From the NCBI GenBank assembly GCA_001464505.1, contig LNEH01000134.1:1-42192 (forward strand): DNA of 42,192 nucleotides, given 5' to 3'. This document shows, piece after piece, positions 31,735-40,393 of this stretch. The position numbers and the translations under genes were made by a program. The notes under the pieces are model-generated. The model was not told the DNA's origin and did no database searches. It saw nothing but the letters and a program-made list of their open reading frames with translations. The stretch's first letter is position 1. The number at the start of each line of letters is the position of its first letter. Source of the DNA: Verrucomicrobia bacterium Ga0077533. GTDB lineage: Bacteria > Verrucomicrobiota > Verrucomicrobiia > Opitutales > Opitutaceae.

Positions 31735-32166
31735 ATGAATAAATCCTCCCTCCCCCACGCCCTGCTGTTTTCCGCCACCGTCCTGCTGGCCGGTCCCCTT
31801 GGCTTCGCCGCCGAAGGGCACAACCACTCCGCCTCCGCCAAAGCCGCCCCCGCCGAAAAAGCCGGCCAGCTGATCCCCGTGACCGAAAAGGACGCCGTCT
31901 GGGCCGCGAAAGCGCGCCAGAACTATCCCCTCGATGTCTGCCTCGTTTCGGACGAGAAGCTCGGCAGCATGGGCAAATCGCCTGAGTATATCTACCGCGT
32001 CGACGGCAAAGCCGACCGCTTCGTGGTGTTCTGCTGCGACGGCTGCGAGGGGGATTTCCTGCATGAGCCGGCGAAACACCTCGCGAAACTCGCTGCGGCG
32101 GCGAAATCCGCGCCCGCCCCGAAAGCCGATGCGCCCAAGGGCCACGGCGAACACAAGTCCAACTGA
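31735..32166 (+). CDS. Exported Cys-rich metal-binding protein of the efflux operon
   Basis: 143 residues with a signal peptide (about 1-26). A His-containing stretch (EGHNHS) follows, then a compact domain: YPLDVCLVSDEKLGSMG (Cys69) and VVFCCDGCEGDF (Cys100, Cys101, Cys104), and a His-rich tail (GHGEHKSN). The C…CC-x2-C layout resembles TRASH/YHS-like metal-binding domains. It is probably a periplasmic metal carrier or scavenger feeding the pump. First gene after the predicted ECF promoter; the outer-membrane channel gene starts 5 bp after it. Confidence 0.7.
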   Translation: MNKSSLPHALLFSATVLLAGPLGFAAEGHNHSASAKAAPAEKAGQLIPVTEKDAVWAAKARQNYPLDVCLVSDEKLGSMGKSPEYIYRVDGKADRFVVFCCDGCEGDFLHEPAKHLAKLAAAAKSAPAPKADAPKGHGEHKSN

Positions 32167-32171
32167 CCCCC

Positions 32172-33422
32172 GTGCGCCTGCGTCCCCTCCTCCTCGCGCT
32201 CGGGAGCGCACTGGCTTGCTCCACGCTGTTTTCGGGTGCCGAGCCGCCTGAGGCGCATGCCGAGTTTATCCGCATTGTCACCGGGGCTCCGGCGCTTTCC
32301 GCCGCCTCAAGCCGGGCCGCGGCCGCCCGCGAGCGCATCGACTCGGCGGGCCGGCTCGCCGATCCGGAGGTGGAGGGCATGACGTCGCGCCTCAACGGCC
32401 CGCTGGGCGAGCGGCGCACGATGTATGGACTCAACGTCCGCCAGCCGCTCCCGAAACGCGGCGAGCGCGCCGCGGACCGCGAGCGTGCCCACGCCGGTGC
32501 CGCGATGGCCAATGCCGATTATGCCGTGATGGCCGGAGAGATGGCCGCCGACACCGCGATGGCGCTCGCCGAAGCCGAGGGCGCGCAACAGCGCATCCAT
32601 ATTTTGGAAACGCAGCTCGGCCGGCTCGACGCCGTGCTGCGCAGCATCGAGGTCCGACTCGCCGCCGGCCCCACCGGTCGCATCGCCGACCGGCTCACCG
32701 TCCAGACCCGCATCGCGTCCATGCAGTTCATGGTCGAGGAAGAGCGCCGGATGGCCGCCGATGCGCTCGCCGAGGCGCGCGGCCGCCTGGGGCTCAAACC
32801 CGACGCGCCGCTCCCCGCGTTTGCCGCGCCGACCGTCGCTGACATCAGCGTGGACGACTCCGCCGCACTCCAACTTGCCGCGGCCCGCTCCGCCGAGGCC
32901 ACGGCGATGGCCAGGATGGCTCGCGCCTCGGCGAATCCCATGACCGCCGTCGGGCTCAGCCTCGAAAATGAAAAAACCGCCATGGGCGACGAGAACACCG
33001 TGGGCCTCGCCTTCATGTCGGAGATTCCCTGGCGCAGCCGCCGCTACGCGCGCGCCGAAGTGCGCGCGGCCGAAGCCGAACGCGCCGCCGCGCAGACGGA
33101 CGGCACCGCCGCCCGCTACCGGATCTCCGCCGCCTTGACGCGCGTCGATCGCGCGCAACGTCTCGCCGAAACCGCGCGCCGGCTCAGCGCCGAAACGCGC
33201 GCCCGCCTCGACGCTGAATACGACGCGATGGTGCGCTCGGCCGGCGTCGGTGGATCCGGCGAATCAACGGTGTTGCAAATCGTCGAACTGCTCGAAAAAG
33301 CCACCGACACCGAGCTGCAGATCATCCAAGCCGACACCGCCGTGCGCAGCGCGCGCGCCGAACTCTGGCGCTATCTGCCGGCCGGCCAATTTTCCGCCAC
33401 CACCCAACAGGAACTCCCATGA
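32172..33422 (+). CDS. TolC-family outer-membrane efflux channel (CusC/CzcC-like)
   Basis: 416 residues from a GTG at 32172, with a signal peptide ending near FSGAEPPEA. Two long helical, Ala/Arg/Glu-rich halves (about 40-210 and 225-400) have the repeated structure of outer-membrane factors; SAASSRAAAARERIDSAGRL and the DPEVEGMTSRLNGP strand region are typical of CzcC/CusC-type channels. It would form the trimeric outer-membrane duct for the RND pump encoded downstream. The next gene overlaps its stop by an ATGA junction. Confidence 0.85.
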   Translation: MRLRPLLLALGSALACSTLFSGAEPPEAHAEFIRIVTGAPALSAASSRAAAARERIDSAGRLADPEVEGMTSRLNGPLGERRTMYGLNVRQPLPKRGERAADRERAHAGAAMANADYAVMAGEMAADTAMALAEAEGAQQRIHILETQLGRLDAVLRSIEVRLAAGPTGRIADRLTVQTRIASMQFMVEEERRMAADALAEARGRLGLKPDAPLPAFAAPTVADISVDDSAALQLAAARSAEATAMARMARASANPMTAVGLSLENEKTAMGDENTVGLAFMSEIPWRSRRYARAEVRAAEAERAAAQTDGTAARYRISAALTRVDRAQRLAETARRLSAETRARLDAEYDAMVRSAGVGGSGESTVLQIVELLEKATDTELQIIQADTAVRSARAELWRYLPAGQFSATTQQELP

Positions 33423-33829
33423 CCCGCAGCATTTTCATCTTCCTCGGCACGTTTGCCGCCGGCGCGCTCATCGCCCTCATCGTGCGCGCGGCGGCGTATA
33501 ATCCCCACCCCGGCCACGCGGGTCATCCCGCCAGCGGCGGCGACTACGCCGCGATGGTTTCCAACCCGCTCGTGCCCGCCAGCGCACCGCCAGCGACCGC
33601 GGCCGATCCGCACGCGAATCACAGCCCCGCCGCCGCGACTCCCGCCGCCGGCCAGCCGGTGAACACCGTCTGCGCGATCTGCGGCATGGACGTCGATCCG
33701 AACCTTCCGACCGCGGAGTATCAGGGCCGGACCATCGGCTTCGGCTGCAGGATGTGCCCGCCGAAATTCAAGGCCGATCCCGACCGCTACGGGCCGTCCT
33801 ACCTGAAAAACGAAGTCATCAAGCGCTGA
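33419..33829 (+). CDS. Membrane-anchored YHS/TRASH-like metal-binding protein
   Basis: 136 residues. An N-terminal membrane helix (IFIFLGTFAAGALIALIVRA) is followed by a His/Pro/Ala-rich linker (HPGHAGH, HANH), then VCAICGMDVDPNLP (Cys85, Cys88) and TIGFGCRMCPPKFKADPDRY (Cys110, Cys113). Two CxxC pairs in this spacing resemble the YHS/TRASH metal-binding fold. It is tightly coupled to the TolC-like gene (4-bp overlap) and 6 bp from the adaptor gene. A role in handing metal to the pump is inferred. Confidence 0.7.
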   Translation: MTRSIFIFLGTFAAGALIALIVRAAAYNPHPGHAGHPASGGDYAAMVSNPLVPASAPPATAADPHANHSPAAATPAAGQPVNTVCAICGMDVDPNLPTAEYQGRTIGFGCRMCPPKFKADPDRYGPSYLKNEVIKR

Positions 33830-33835
33830 GCCGCC

Positions 33836-35155
33836 ATGCGTTCCCCTCCCGCCCTTCTCATCGCCGCGGCCGGTCTGGCCGCTGGCGCGCTCGTCATCGC
33901 GCTGCTGCCGTCACGCGCGCTTTTTTCCGTCCCGGACGCCCGCGTTGACCCGGCCAAATCGGCGGCCGGCGAGCGCTGGGCCTGCCCCATGATGGACTTC
34001 ATCGGCACCCAGCCCGGCAACTGCCCGGTCTGCGGCATGCAGATGACCCGGGTCACCGCCGGCGAACTCGCGCGCGAGCAACAGCGCCGGATGGGTGTGC
34101 AGCTTGCGACGGTCACTGAAGGCCCGGCCAGCGTGACGGTCAGGGCCTACGGCGCGGCGGACTACGATCACCGCTACACCTCCGTGGTGATCCCCCGCGT
34201 GGCGGGCCGGATCGTGAAGCGCTACATGGCGACCTATGGTTGCTGCGAGAACCTCGCGGCCGGCGCGCCTGTCGTGGACCTTTACAGCCCGGAGGCTTTC
34301 ACGGCGCAGGGCGAGCTGGCGGCCGCGGTGAAGCTGGGCGATGAGCCGACCATCCGGGCCCTCACGGAGCGCTTTGCGCGCTGGAACCTCTCCGCCATCG
34401 CCGCCGCCATTCTGGGCGGCGAGCCCCCGCGCGACATCGTCACCATCCATACCCCCTTTGCCGGCCAGGTGCTGCTCCGCGACTTTGAAAAGGTCAACGA
34501 GAGCCTGGAACTCGGCCGGGAAGTCATGGCCGACACGCCGTTGCTCCGGCTCGTCGACCCGGACCGGCTGACGCTGGTCGTGCATGTGCCCGAGGGCCGG
34601 GCGCGGTTCCTGCGCGAAGGGCAGCGGGTGGTGTTGGAAAGCGACGATCACGGTCCGTTGCCTGAACTCGAAGCCACCGTCGCGCGGCTGGGCCAGGAGA
34701 TCGATCCTGAGATCCGCTCGCGCGAAGTGCGCATCTACATCAGCGGGGCGCGGTCCGTGCTCCAACCGGGTTCCCTCGTGGCCGCGCAGATCAAGGGCGT
34801 GCTCGCGTCCGACTTCCGCCCCGCCGATCCGCAGGACCCCGATACCTGGGGCAAGTTCGTGCTCATTCCGAAAACCGCGGTGCTCTCCACCGGCGTGCGC
34901 AACGTGGCGTGGCGCGTAGCCGAGCGGCAGCGCGATGGCCGCGTCCGCTTCGAGCTCGCGCCGCTTGCGCTCGGGCCGCGCCTCGAGAACGAGTCGGGCA
35001 ACGACATGTATGTCGTGCGCGCCGGCCTGAAACCCGGCGACGAAGTCGCGACGCAAGGCGTGTTCCTCATCGACAGCCAGGCGCAGCTCGCGGGCACGTC
35101 GAGTTTACGCTTTCCCGTGGGCGCCGTCGCGCCCGCCGCGGCGCACCAGCACTGA
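33836..35155 (+). CDS. cusB: RND periplasmic adaptor (CusB-like) with heavy-metal-binding domain
   Basis: 439 residues. After an N-terminal membrane/lipid-free anchor (about 5-22) comes a small metal-binding domain, WACPMMDFIGTQPGNCPVCG and MQMT (about 43-68), the HMBD seen in CusB-type adaptors. The barrel and lipoyl-like parts follow (SVVIPRVAGRIVKRYMATYG, VDLYSPEAFTAQGEL, IHTPFAGQVLL, TPLLRLVDPDRLTLVVHVPE), and the membrane-proximal domain near the end (GLKPGDEVATQGVFLIDSQA). It links the RND pump to the outer-membrane channel. Cu+/Ag+ is the usual cargo for this subgroup; Ni/Co/Zn is possible given the CnrYXH-like regulation. Confidence 0.85.
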   Translation: MRSPPALLIAAAGLAAGALVIALLPSRALFSVPDARVDPAKSAAGERWACPMMDFIGTQPGNCPVCGMQMTRVTAGELAREQQRRMGVQLATVTEGPASVTVRAYGAADYDHRYTSVVIPRVAGRIVKRYMATYGCCENLAAGAPVVDLYSPEAFTAQGELAAAVKLGDEPTIRALTERFARWNLSAIAAAILGGEPPRDIVTIHTPFAGQVLLRDFEKVNESLELGREVMADTPLLRLVDPDRLTLVVHVPEGRARFLREGQRVVLESDDHGPLPELEATVARLGQEIDPEIRSREVRIYISGARSVLQPGSLVAAQIKGVLASDFRPADPQDPDTWGKFVLIPKTAVLSTGVRNVAWRVAERQRDGRVRFELAPLALGPRLENESGNDMYVVRAGLKPGDEVATQGVFLIDSQAQLAGTSSLRFPVGAVAPAAAHQH

Positions 35156-35243
35156 CCCAGCAGCCGCGAGCGTGAACGGGCGGATTTGGCCGACTCACGC
35201 TTGATCACACTACTCGCTCAGGTTCGCAGCACAATTTCCCTCA

Positions 35244-38200
35244 ATGCTCTCCTTTGTCATCCGTAACACCTTTCTCACGCTCACCGCGGCGCTGGGGCTG
35301 GCGGTTGCCGGCTTCTGGGCGTGGCGGAATGTCCCCGTCGATGCGATCCCCGACCTGAGCGACAACCAGGTGATCGTCTGGGCCGAATGGCCGGGCAAGA
35401 GCCCGCAGGACATGGACCAGCAGGTCACTTCGCGGCTCGCGCGTGAACTCCAGGGCCTGCCGGGGGTGCAGACCGTGCGCGGCATGTCGCTCTATGGGGC
35501 GAGCTACATCTACGTCATTTTCGACGAAAACCGCGATCTCTACGATTGCCGCACCCGCGTGCTTGAGCGGCTCTCCCAGTTGCAAGGCATCCTGCCGGCG
35601 GGCGTGAATCCACGGCTCGGTCCCGATGCGACCGCGATGGGCCAGGTCTATGCGTTCACCTTGCAGGGGCCGCGCGACATCGAGAAAAAGCGTTTCATTT
35701 TGGATCAGCTGGTGGTGCCGGCGTTGCGCGCCGTGCGCGACGTGGCGGAAGTGGCGCCGGCCGGCGGCGTCGTGCGCGAATACCAGATCGACGTCGATCC
35801 CACGCGGCTTGAGGAACAGGGCCTCACGCTCGATATGCTGATGATGGCCGTGCAACAGGCGGGCCGCGATGTCGGTGCGATGAGCGTGGAGCAGACCGGC
35901 GTCGAAACCATGATTCGCGGCGTGGGTTTCATCCGCTCGGTCGCGGACGTGGAGAACATCGTCATCCGCGGCAACCGGCTCAAAGGCGCGGGCCTCCGGC
36001 TCGGCGACATCGCCGACGTGCGGCTCGGCGGACAGTTCCGCCAGGGCTTGCTCGCCGACGGTTATCAGGAACACGTCGGCGCCATCATCGGCATGCGCGT
36101 CCAAGGGGATCCGAAGACCGTCATCAATGCGGTGAAGCAACGCCTCGTGGATCTCGGGCCGGCACTCGCGCGCGAGGAGTTAAGCGTCGTGCCGTTCTAC
36201 GACCGTTCCCATCTCATCCGCGAGACGACCGCCACCGTCACCGCCACGCTTATCGAGGCGGTTATCACGACCATCATCGTTGTCGTGCTCTTCCTGTTGC
36301 ATGTGCGCGCCAGTCTGGCCGTCGCTGTGAGCCTGCCGCTCGGCATGCTGTTCACTTTTCTGGTCATGCACCTGTTCGGAGTCGGCGCGAACATCATGAG
36401 CCTTGCCGGCATCGCCATCGCCATCGGCGTGATGGTGGATTTTGGGATCATCATGACCGAAAACATCACGCAGCACCTCGTGGACCTGCAGGAAAAATGC
36501 CGGCGCGAGGGCCGCGCCATGCCGACTTCGCCGTTCAATCCCGAAATCACCGACACGGTGGTGCATGCCGCGCAGGAAGTCGCGCGGCCGCTGCTCACCT
36601 CGGCGGCGACCACCGTCATCGGCTTTCTGCCGATTTTCGCCCTGAGCGACCAGGCGGGCCGGTTGTTTCAACCGCTCGCCCTGACCAAATCACTCGCCAT
36701 CAGCGGCGCCGTGCTCTTCGGCACGCTGCTTGTGCCCGTGCTCTGCCGGCTGCTCCTGCCCCCGTGGCACGTGCGCAAGCCGGTTTTGCTCGCGCTCGCG
36801 GGCATCGCGGCGGGTGTCGCCTTTGGCTGGTTCGTGCGCGACGGCTGGGCGCTGCCGATGGACTACGGCCGCTGGACGCTCACCATTCCCGGCTGGCTGT
36901 TTGCGCCGCTGTTCGCCACTCTAGCCGCCTCCGCGGTCTGGCGGATCGGCCGCGAACGCCTCGTCAACTACGAGGAAAATCCCATGAGCCACGCGATTCA
37001 CGTCGCCTACGAGTGGGCTTACGAGCGCATCCAGCGCCACCGCGTGATCTTCACCGTCGCCATCGCCACGATGGCCTTGGGCGGTTATCTGCTCGGCGCG
37101 GGCTGGCAGACACTGAGCTGGCCGCTGCGCCAGGTGATCGCCGCCGCCGGCGGCGACCTGGCGCACACGACGCTTGATCGCACGATGACGCGGGCTTTCC
37201 CCGGCGCGGGCTCAAGCTTTCTCCCGCCGCTCGACGAAGGCAGCCTGCTCTTCATGCCGTCGATTCCCGCCACCGGCGGGCTCGGCGAGACGCAGCGCAT
37301 CATGCTCGCGCAAAACCGGCTGATCGAATCCATCCCCGAAGTCGCGAGCCTGATGGGCAAGATGGGCCGCGCCGAGACGGCGCTTGATCCCGCCCCCATC
37401 GGCATGATCGAGACCGTCGTGCTGCTGAAGCCCTATGCGGACTGGCCGATGCACGAGATCACGCGCGCCGACGGCCGGATCGAGCATCGCCCGCGCACGC
37501 TCAATGAAGTCCGCGCGGCGCTCGCCGCGATCACGGAGATGCCCGGCGTCGCGCCGAGCTGGCTCCAGCCGATCGAGACCCGCATCGTCATGCTCTCGAC
37601 CGGCATCCGCAGCCTGATCGCGCTCCAGATTCTCGGCGACGACGGCGAGGCGCTGGAACGCTTCGCCGAAAGGGCGGAGAAGATCATCCAGCCGACGCCC
37701 GGGGCGGTGGATGTGCAGATGCAGCGCGAGGGCGGCAAGCCCTACGCGGAGATCCGGCTCGATCCGGCGAAGCTCGCGCGCTTCGGGCTGGGCAACGAGC
37801 AGGTGATGCGCACCGTGGAGACCGCGCTCGGCGGCATGGCCGTGACGTATTCGGTCGAAGGGGCGCTGCGTTATCCGGTCCGCATCCGCTACCTGCGCGA
37901 GCGCCGCGACGATCCCGACGAGCTGCTCCAACTGCAAGTCGCCGCCACCGACGGCCACGGCGCCATCCCGCTGACCAGCCTGCTCGCGATTCCGACGGTC
38001 CATGTGCTGGAGGTAGGGCGCGTTATCCCTAACGCGCCGCTCAGCGCGAACGAAACCGAACGGCGGGTTAAGGATAACCCGCCCTACCCGGAAAACACCG
38101 CCGCGTTTCTCGCGAGGCTCCCCCTCGCCCACCAGCGCAACTTCACGATCCTTTCCCCGCATCGCGCCGAACTCACGGTGCCCGCCGGCGATCCGCTCCC

Positions 38201-39014
38201 CCGGGAAGTCGCGGCCGCCCTCTCCGCCGGCAGCGTCCGCGTCACCTCCACCCGCCCCAGCGAAGCCGGCCTCACCTACACCATCGGCCCGATGGCCATC
38301 CGCTCCGAAGGCGGCAAGCGCACGCAATACGTCCTCCTCAACGCCCGGGGCCGCGGCGAGGTCGAGGTCGTGCGCGACGCCGACACCCGCCTGCGCGCCG
38401 CGCTCGCCGACGGCCGCTTGGAAATGCCGCCCGGCGCGACCTATCGCTGGGTCGGCCGCTACGAGCAGAAGCTGAAAGCCGACGAGACGCTCCGCTGGAT
38501 CATCAGCGCCTCGATGCTCGTCATGGTGGTCCTGATCTACCTCGGCACGCGTTCGTGGCTGATCACCAGCATCATCGTCCTCTGCAACGCCACGGTCACG
38601 ACCGCCGGCGGATTCTTTTTCGTCTGGCTCTGGGGCGCGGAGATGACCACGGCCGTGGTCGTCGGGTTCCTCGTGCTGCTCGGCGTGATGTTCAACGACG
38701 GCATCCTCCTCGGCACGTATATCCAAGACCAGTTCAAAACCCATCCCGGCACCGTGCAGGAAGTGCATCGGCGCGTCTTCCTCGCCGGTCTGCGCCGCCG
38801 CCGGCCCGCGATCATGACCAACGCCACCACGCTGCTCTCCTTGATCCCGGTGCTCTGGGCCACGGGCCGCGGCTCCGAGCTGATGATCCCGATGATCCTG
38901 CCGGTCATCGGCGGCATGGTGTTCGACATCGTGTCGCTGTTCTCCGTGCCCGTGTTCTTCACCTGGTATTGGGAACGCCGGCTCGCGCGCGAAGCCAGGT
39001 CCGCCGTGGCCTGA
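35244..39014 (+). CDS. cusA: Heavy-metal RND efflux pump (CusA/CzcA family)
   Basis: 1256 residues, about 200 longer than usual. N-terminal TM1 and [20 protein letters not shown] are classical HME-RND. TM4 contains [15 protein letters not shown] with the Asp/Glu pair for proton relay; [20 protein letters not shown] and PATGGLGE are the second-repeat signature; the last helices end [20 protein letters not shown]. The extra length lies partly at about 510-570 and about 915-1010, where residues about 923-948 come from a palindromic repeat (38012-38088) and [20 protein letters not shown] extends it. The GPM-x-R-S-E-G segment that normally follows is intact, so the pump may still work. Confidence 0.9.
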   Translation: MLSFVIRNTFLTLTAALGLAVAGFWAWRNVPVDAIPDLSDNQVIVWAEWPGKSPQDMDQQVTSRLARELQGLPGVQTVRGMSLYGASYIYVIFDENRDLYDCRTRVLERLSQLQGILPAGVNPRLGPDATAMGQVYAFTLQGPRDIEKKRFILDQLVVPALRAVRDVAEVAPAGGVVREYQIDVDPTRLEEQGLTLDMLMMAVQQAGRDVGAMSVEQTGVETMIRGVGFIRSVADVENIVIRGNRLKGAGLRLGDIADVRLGGQFRQGLLADGYQEHVGAIIGMRVQGDPKTVINAVKQRLVDLGPALAREELSVVPFYDRSHLIRETTATVTATLIEAVITTIIVVVLFLLHVRASLAVAVSLPLGMLFTFLVMHLFGVGANIMSLAGIAIAIGVMVDFGIIMTENITQHLVDLQEKCRREGRAMPTSPFNPEITDTVVHAAQEVARPLLTSAATTVIGFLPIFALSDQAGRLFQPLALTKSLAISGAVLFGTLLVPVLCRLLLPPWHVRKPVLLALAGIAAGVAFGWFVRDGWALPMDYGRWTLTIPGWLFAPLFATLAASAVWRIGRERLVNYEENPMSHAIHVAYEWAYERIQRHRVIFTVAIATMALGGYLLGAGWQTLSWPLRQVIAAAGGDLAHTTLDRTMTRAFPGAGSSFLPPLDEGSLLFMPSIPATGGLGETQRIMLAQNRLIESIPEVASLMGKMGRAETALDPAPIGMIETVVLLKPYADWPMHEITRADGRIEHRPRTLNEVRAALAAITEMPGVAPSWLQPIETRIVMLSTGIRSLIALQILGDDGEALERFAERAEKIIQPTPGAVDVQMQREGGKPYAEIRLDPAKLARFGLGNEQVMRTVETALGGMAVTYSVEGALRYPVRIRYLRERRDDPDELLQLQVAATDGHGAIPLTSLLAIPTVHVLEVGRVIPNAPLSANETERRVKDNPPYPENTAAFLARLPLAHQRNFTILSPHRAELTVPAGDPLPREVAAALSAGSVRVTSTRPSEAGLTYTIGPMAIRSEGGKRTQYVLLNARGRGEVEVVRDADTRLRAALADGRLEMPPGATYRWVGRYEQKLKADETLRWIISASMLVMVVLIYLGTRSWLITSIIVLCNATVTTAGGFFFVWLWGAEMTTAVVVGFLVLLGVMFNDGILLGTYIQDQFKTHPGTVQEVHRRVFLAGLRRRRPAIMTNATTLLSLIPVLWATGRGSELMIPMILPVIGGMVFDIVSLFSVPVFFTWYWERRLAREARSAVA
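38012..38088. repeat. Palindromic repeat, family A copy 3, in frame inside the CusA-like gene
   Basis: GGTAGGGCGCGTTATCCCTA… and the inverse ending …AACCCGCCCTACC form 27-base arms (about 23 matches) around a 23-base loop. It is read through without stop as [20 protein letters not shown] and DNPPYP in a periplasmic loop. The outer GTAGGGCG/CGCCCTAC ends match the copies at 9192 and 12271; the inner part (TTATCCC) has diverged. Confidence 0.8.
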
Positions 39015-39027
39015 AGCGCGCGCCGCC

Positions 39028-39135
39028 GGCGGCGGCGGCATGCTGTCGTCACTCGTGCATATCCTCGTCGTCACGCCGGTCATCTTCACGTGGATCCGCG
39101 AACGCGAGGTAGTTGCTGAGGCCGTGACTGAATAA
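39028..39135 (+). pseudogene. C-terminal fragment of a second CusA-like RND pump
   Basis: The frame [20 protein letters not shown] followed by IRERE and a stop at 39133-39135 equals the last transmembrane helix and tail of CusA-type pumps. It starts abruptly 14 bp after the intact pump's stop, and differs from the end of that gene ([11 protein letters not shown]), so it derives from another paralogue. The short ATG frame at 39040 cannot be functional alone. Confidence 0.65.
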
Positions 39136-39212
39136 GTATCCGTCAACCAACGGCTACATACCCGATCACGAAAAGGTAATTCAATATTTCAGACGGTATG
39201 AATTCAATACCT

Positions 39213-40334
39213 TCAAAACGGTCGGCGGAGAACTTCAAAAAGAGATTTTTTGGCCAAGGGCTCACTGATGCCGGCTGCGCGGGCATCGTTTTCGGCCTGA
39301 ACGACAATGGGGTGGTTTAAGGCCCAAAGCGGATGAATGATCACCTCAACCCGCTGAGGGCGCTTGGGATTTCGACCCGCCGGCAAGCCTGCCAAAGTCA
39401 TCGGTTCCAAGCTGGCAGCTTTGAAGTAGGCCGGTATCGCAGTTGCCGCCAGTGGCTGCCAATGCGGGGAGTTCAGATTCACGTTGGCACTGGCATTGAG
39501 AGCGAGTTGGGCCATGTCCACCGCCAGCCGCCAATCAAGAATGCAGTGCCACGCAAGATTGGCGTAGTCGCGGAGGCAGTCCGGGCATGAGGTCTGGCAA
39601 TTCGCATGATCGGGCGACAGCCACTTTGAAAGAAAGTCGCCGTTGGGATCCGCCATGAATTCCAAGAGCTGTTTCAGTCTCGCCGGTTGCTTGAAGTGGG
39701 AGCAGTAGCCCGCGCCGTTTTCCAGACTATCGGACAAAAAGACCTGTCCGACTATCTGGTCGGAATGCTTTGTCACCCGCAACCCCACGCGAATTTCCTG
39801 CGGGCTGATGTCCAGATGGGCGGACATGGCGCGACGAAGCATGAATCCAAAAGAATTAAGGGCGGCTCGCCCTTCCACCCGACCTATGGGTGATAGATTC
39901 AACTCGGGCGGAATTGCGTGGACATTCACAATCAGCAAATCGGTTTGCTTGATGGAGCCCAAGACACGCTCGTCGGGTTGTGCGTTGCGGTCGAAACTCA
40001 GATTCGGCCGATCGGACAATTTGCGCTGCGCGATTTGCTCGGAAATGTGGTCTATCGCCTCTTGCGTGACCCAGGTTTGGCTTGGATTCGCCAGCTTCAG
40101 AAAGCGGAACCGCTTCCCGGCGTTGTTGTTCACAATGCAAACCTCCGCTTCATCTGACCAAAAGTCACAATTCTCCACAGTTTCCATCTTCAGAACGCCC
40201 GGATCGGTTTTGGGATAGGAAGCGCGCGGCGTCCATTCAAAGATTCCGTCGAAATCCCAAGATGAGCCAAACCAAGTCGAGAATCCGCGCGGCTGGGAGA
40301 GTTCTACCGTTACAGCGGCGGTTCTTTTGGCGAC
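39213..40334 (-). pseudogene. C-terminal fragment of a DUF1998 helicase-associated protein (DrmB/MrfB-like)
   Basis: 373 codons are open from just after a stop at 40335-40337 down to 39213; an ATG at 40187 would give 324 residues. Upstream of that ATG the frame still reads plausible protein (QPRGFSTWFGSSWDFDG, WTPRASYPKTD), so the gene was longer and its 5' part is gone. The diagnostic part is LENGAGYCSHFKQ and CQTSCPDCLRDYANLAWHC, the zinc-cysteine cluster of DUF1998, found at the C-terminus of DrmB (DISARM defence), MrfB and related helicases. GC is far lower than the surroundings. No other defence gene remains nearby. Probably a remnant of an acquired defence locus. Confidence 0.65.
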
Positions 40335-40393
40335 TCACCGCATTTCAGGTTTCCCTCCCCAAGAAATCCGTTTTTGCTGCGTCGTTTCCCCCT

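Noticed and set aside
37212-39146. 644-codon minus-strand open frame opposite the CusA-like gene
   Set aside because: Shadow of the RND gene; no recognisable motifs and Arg/His/Asp/Glu-rich composition typical of antisense high-GC frames.
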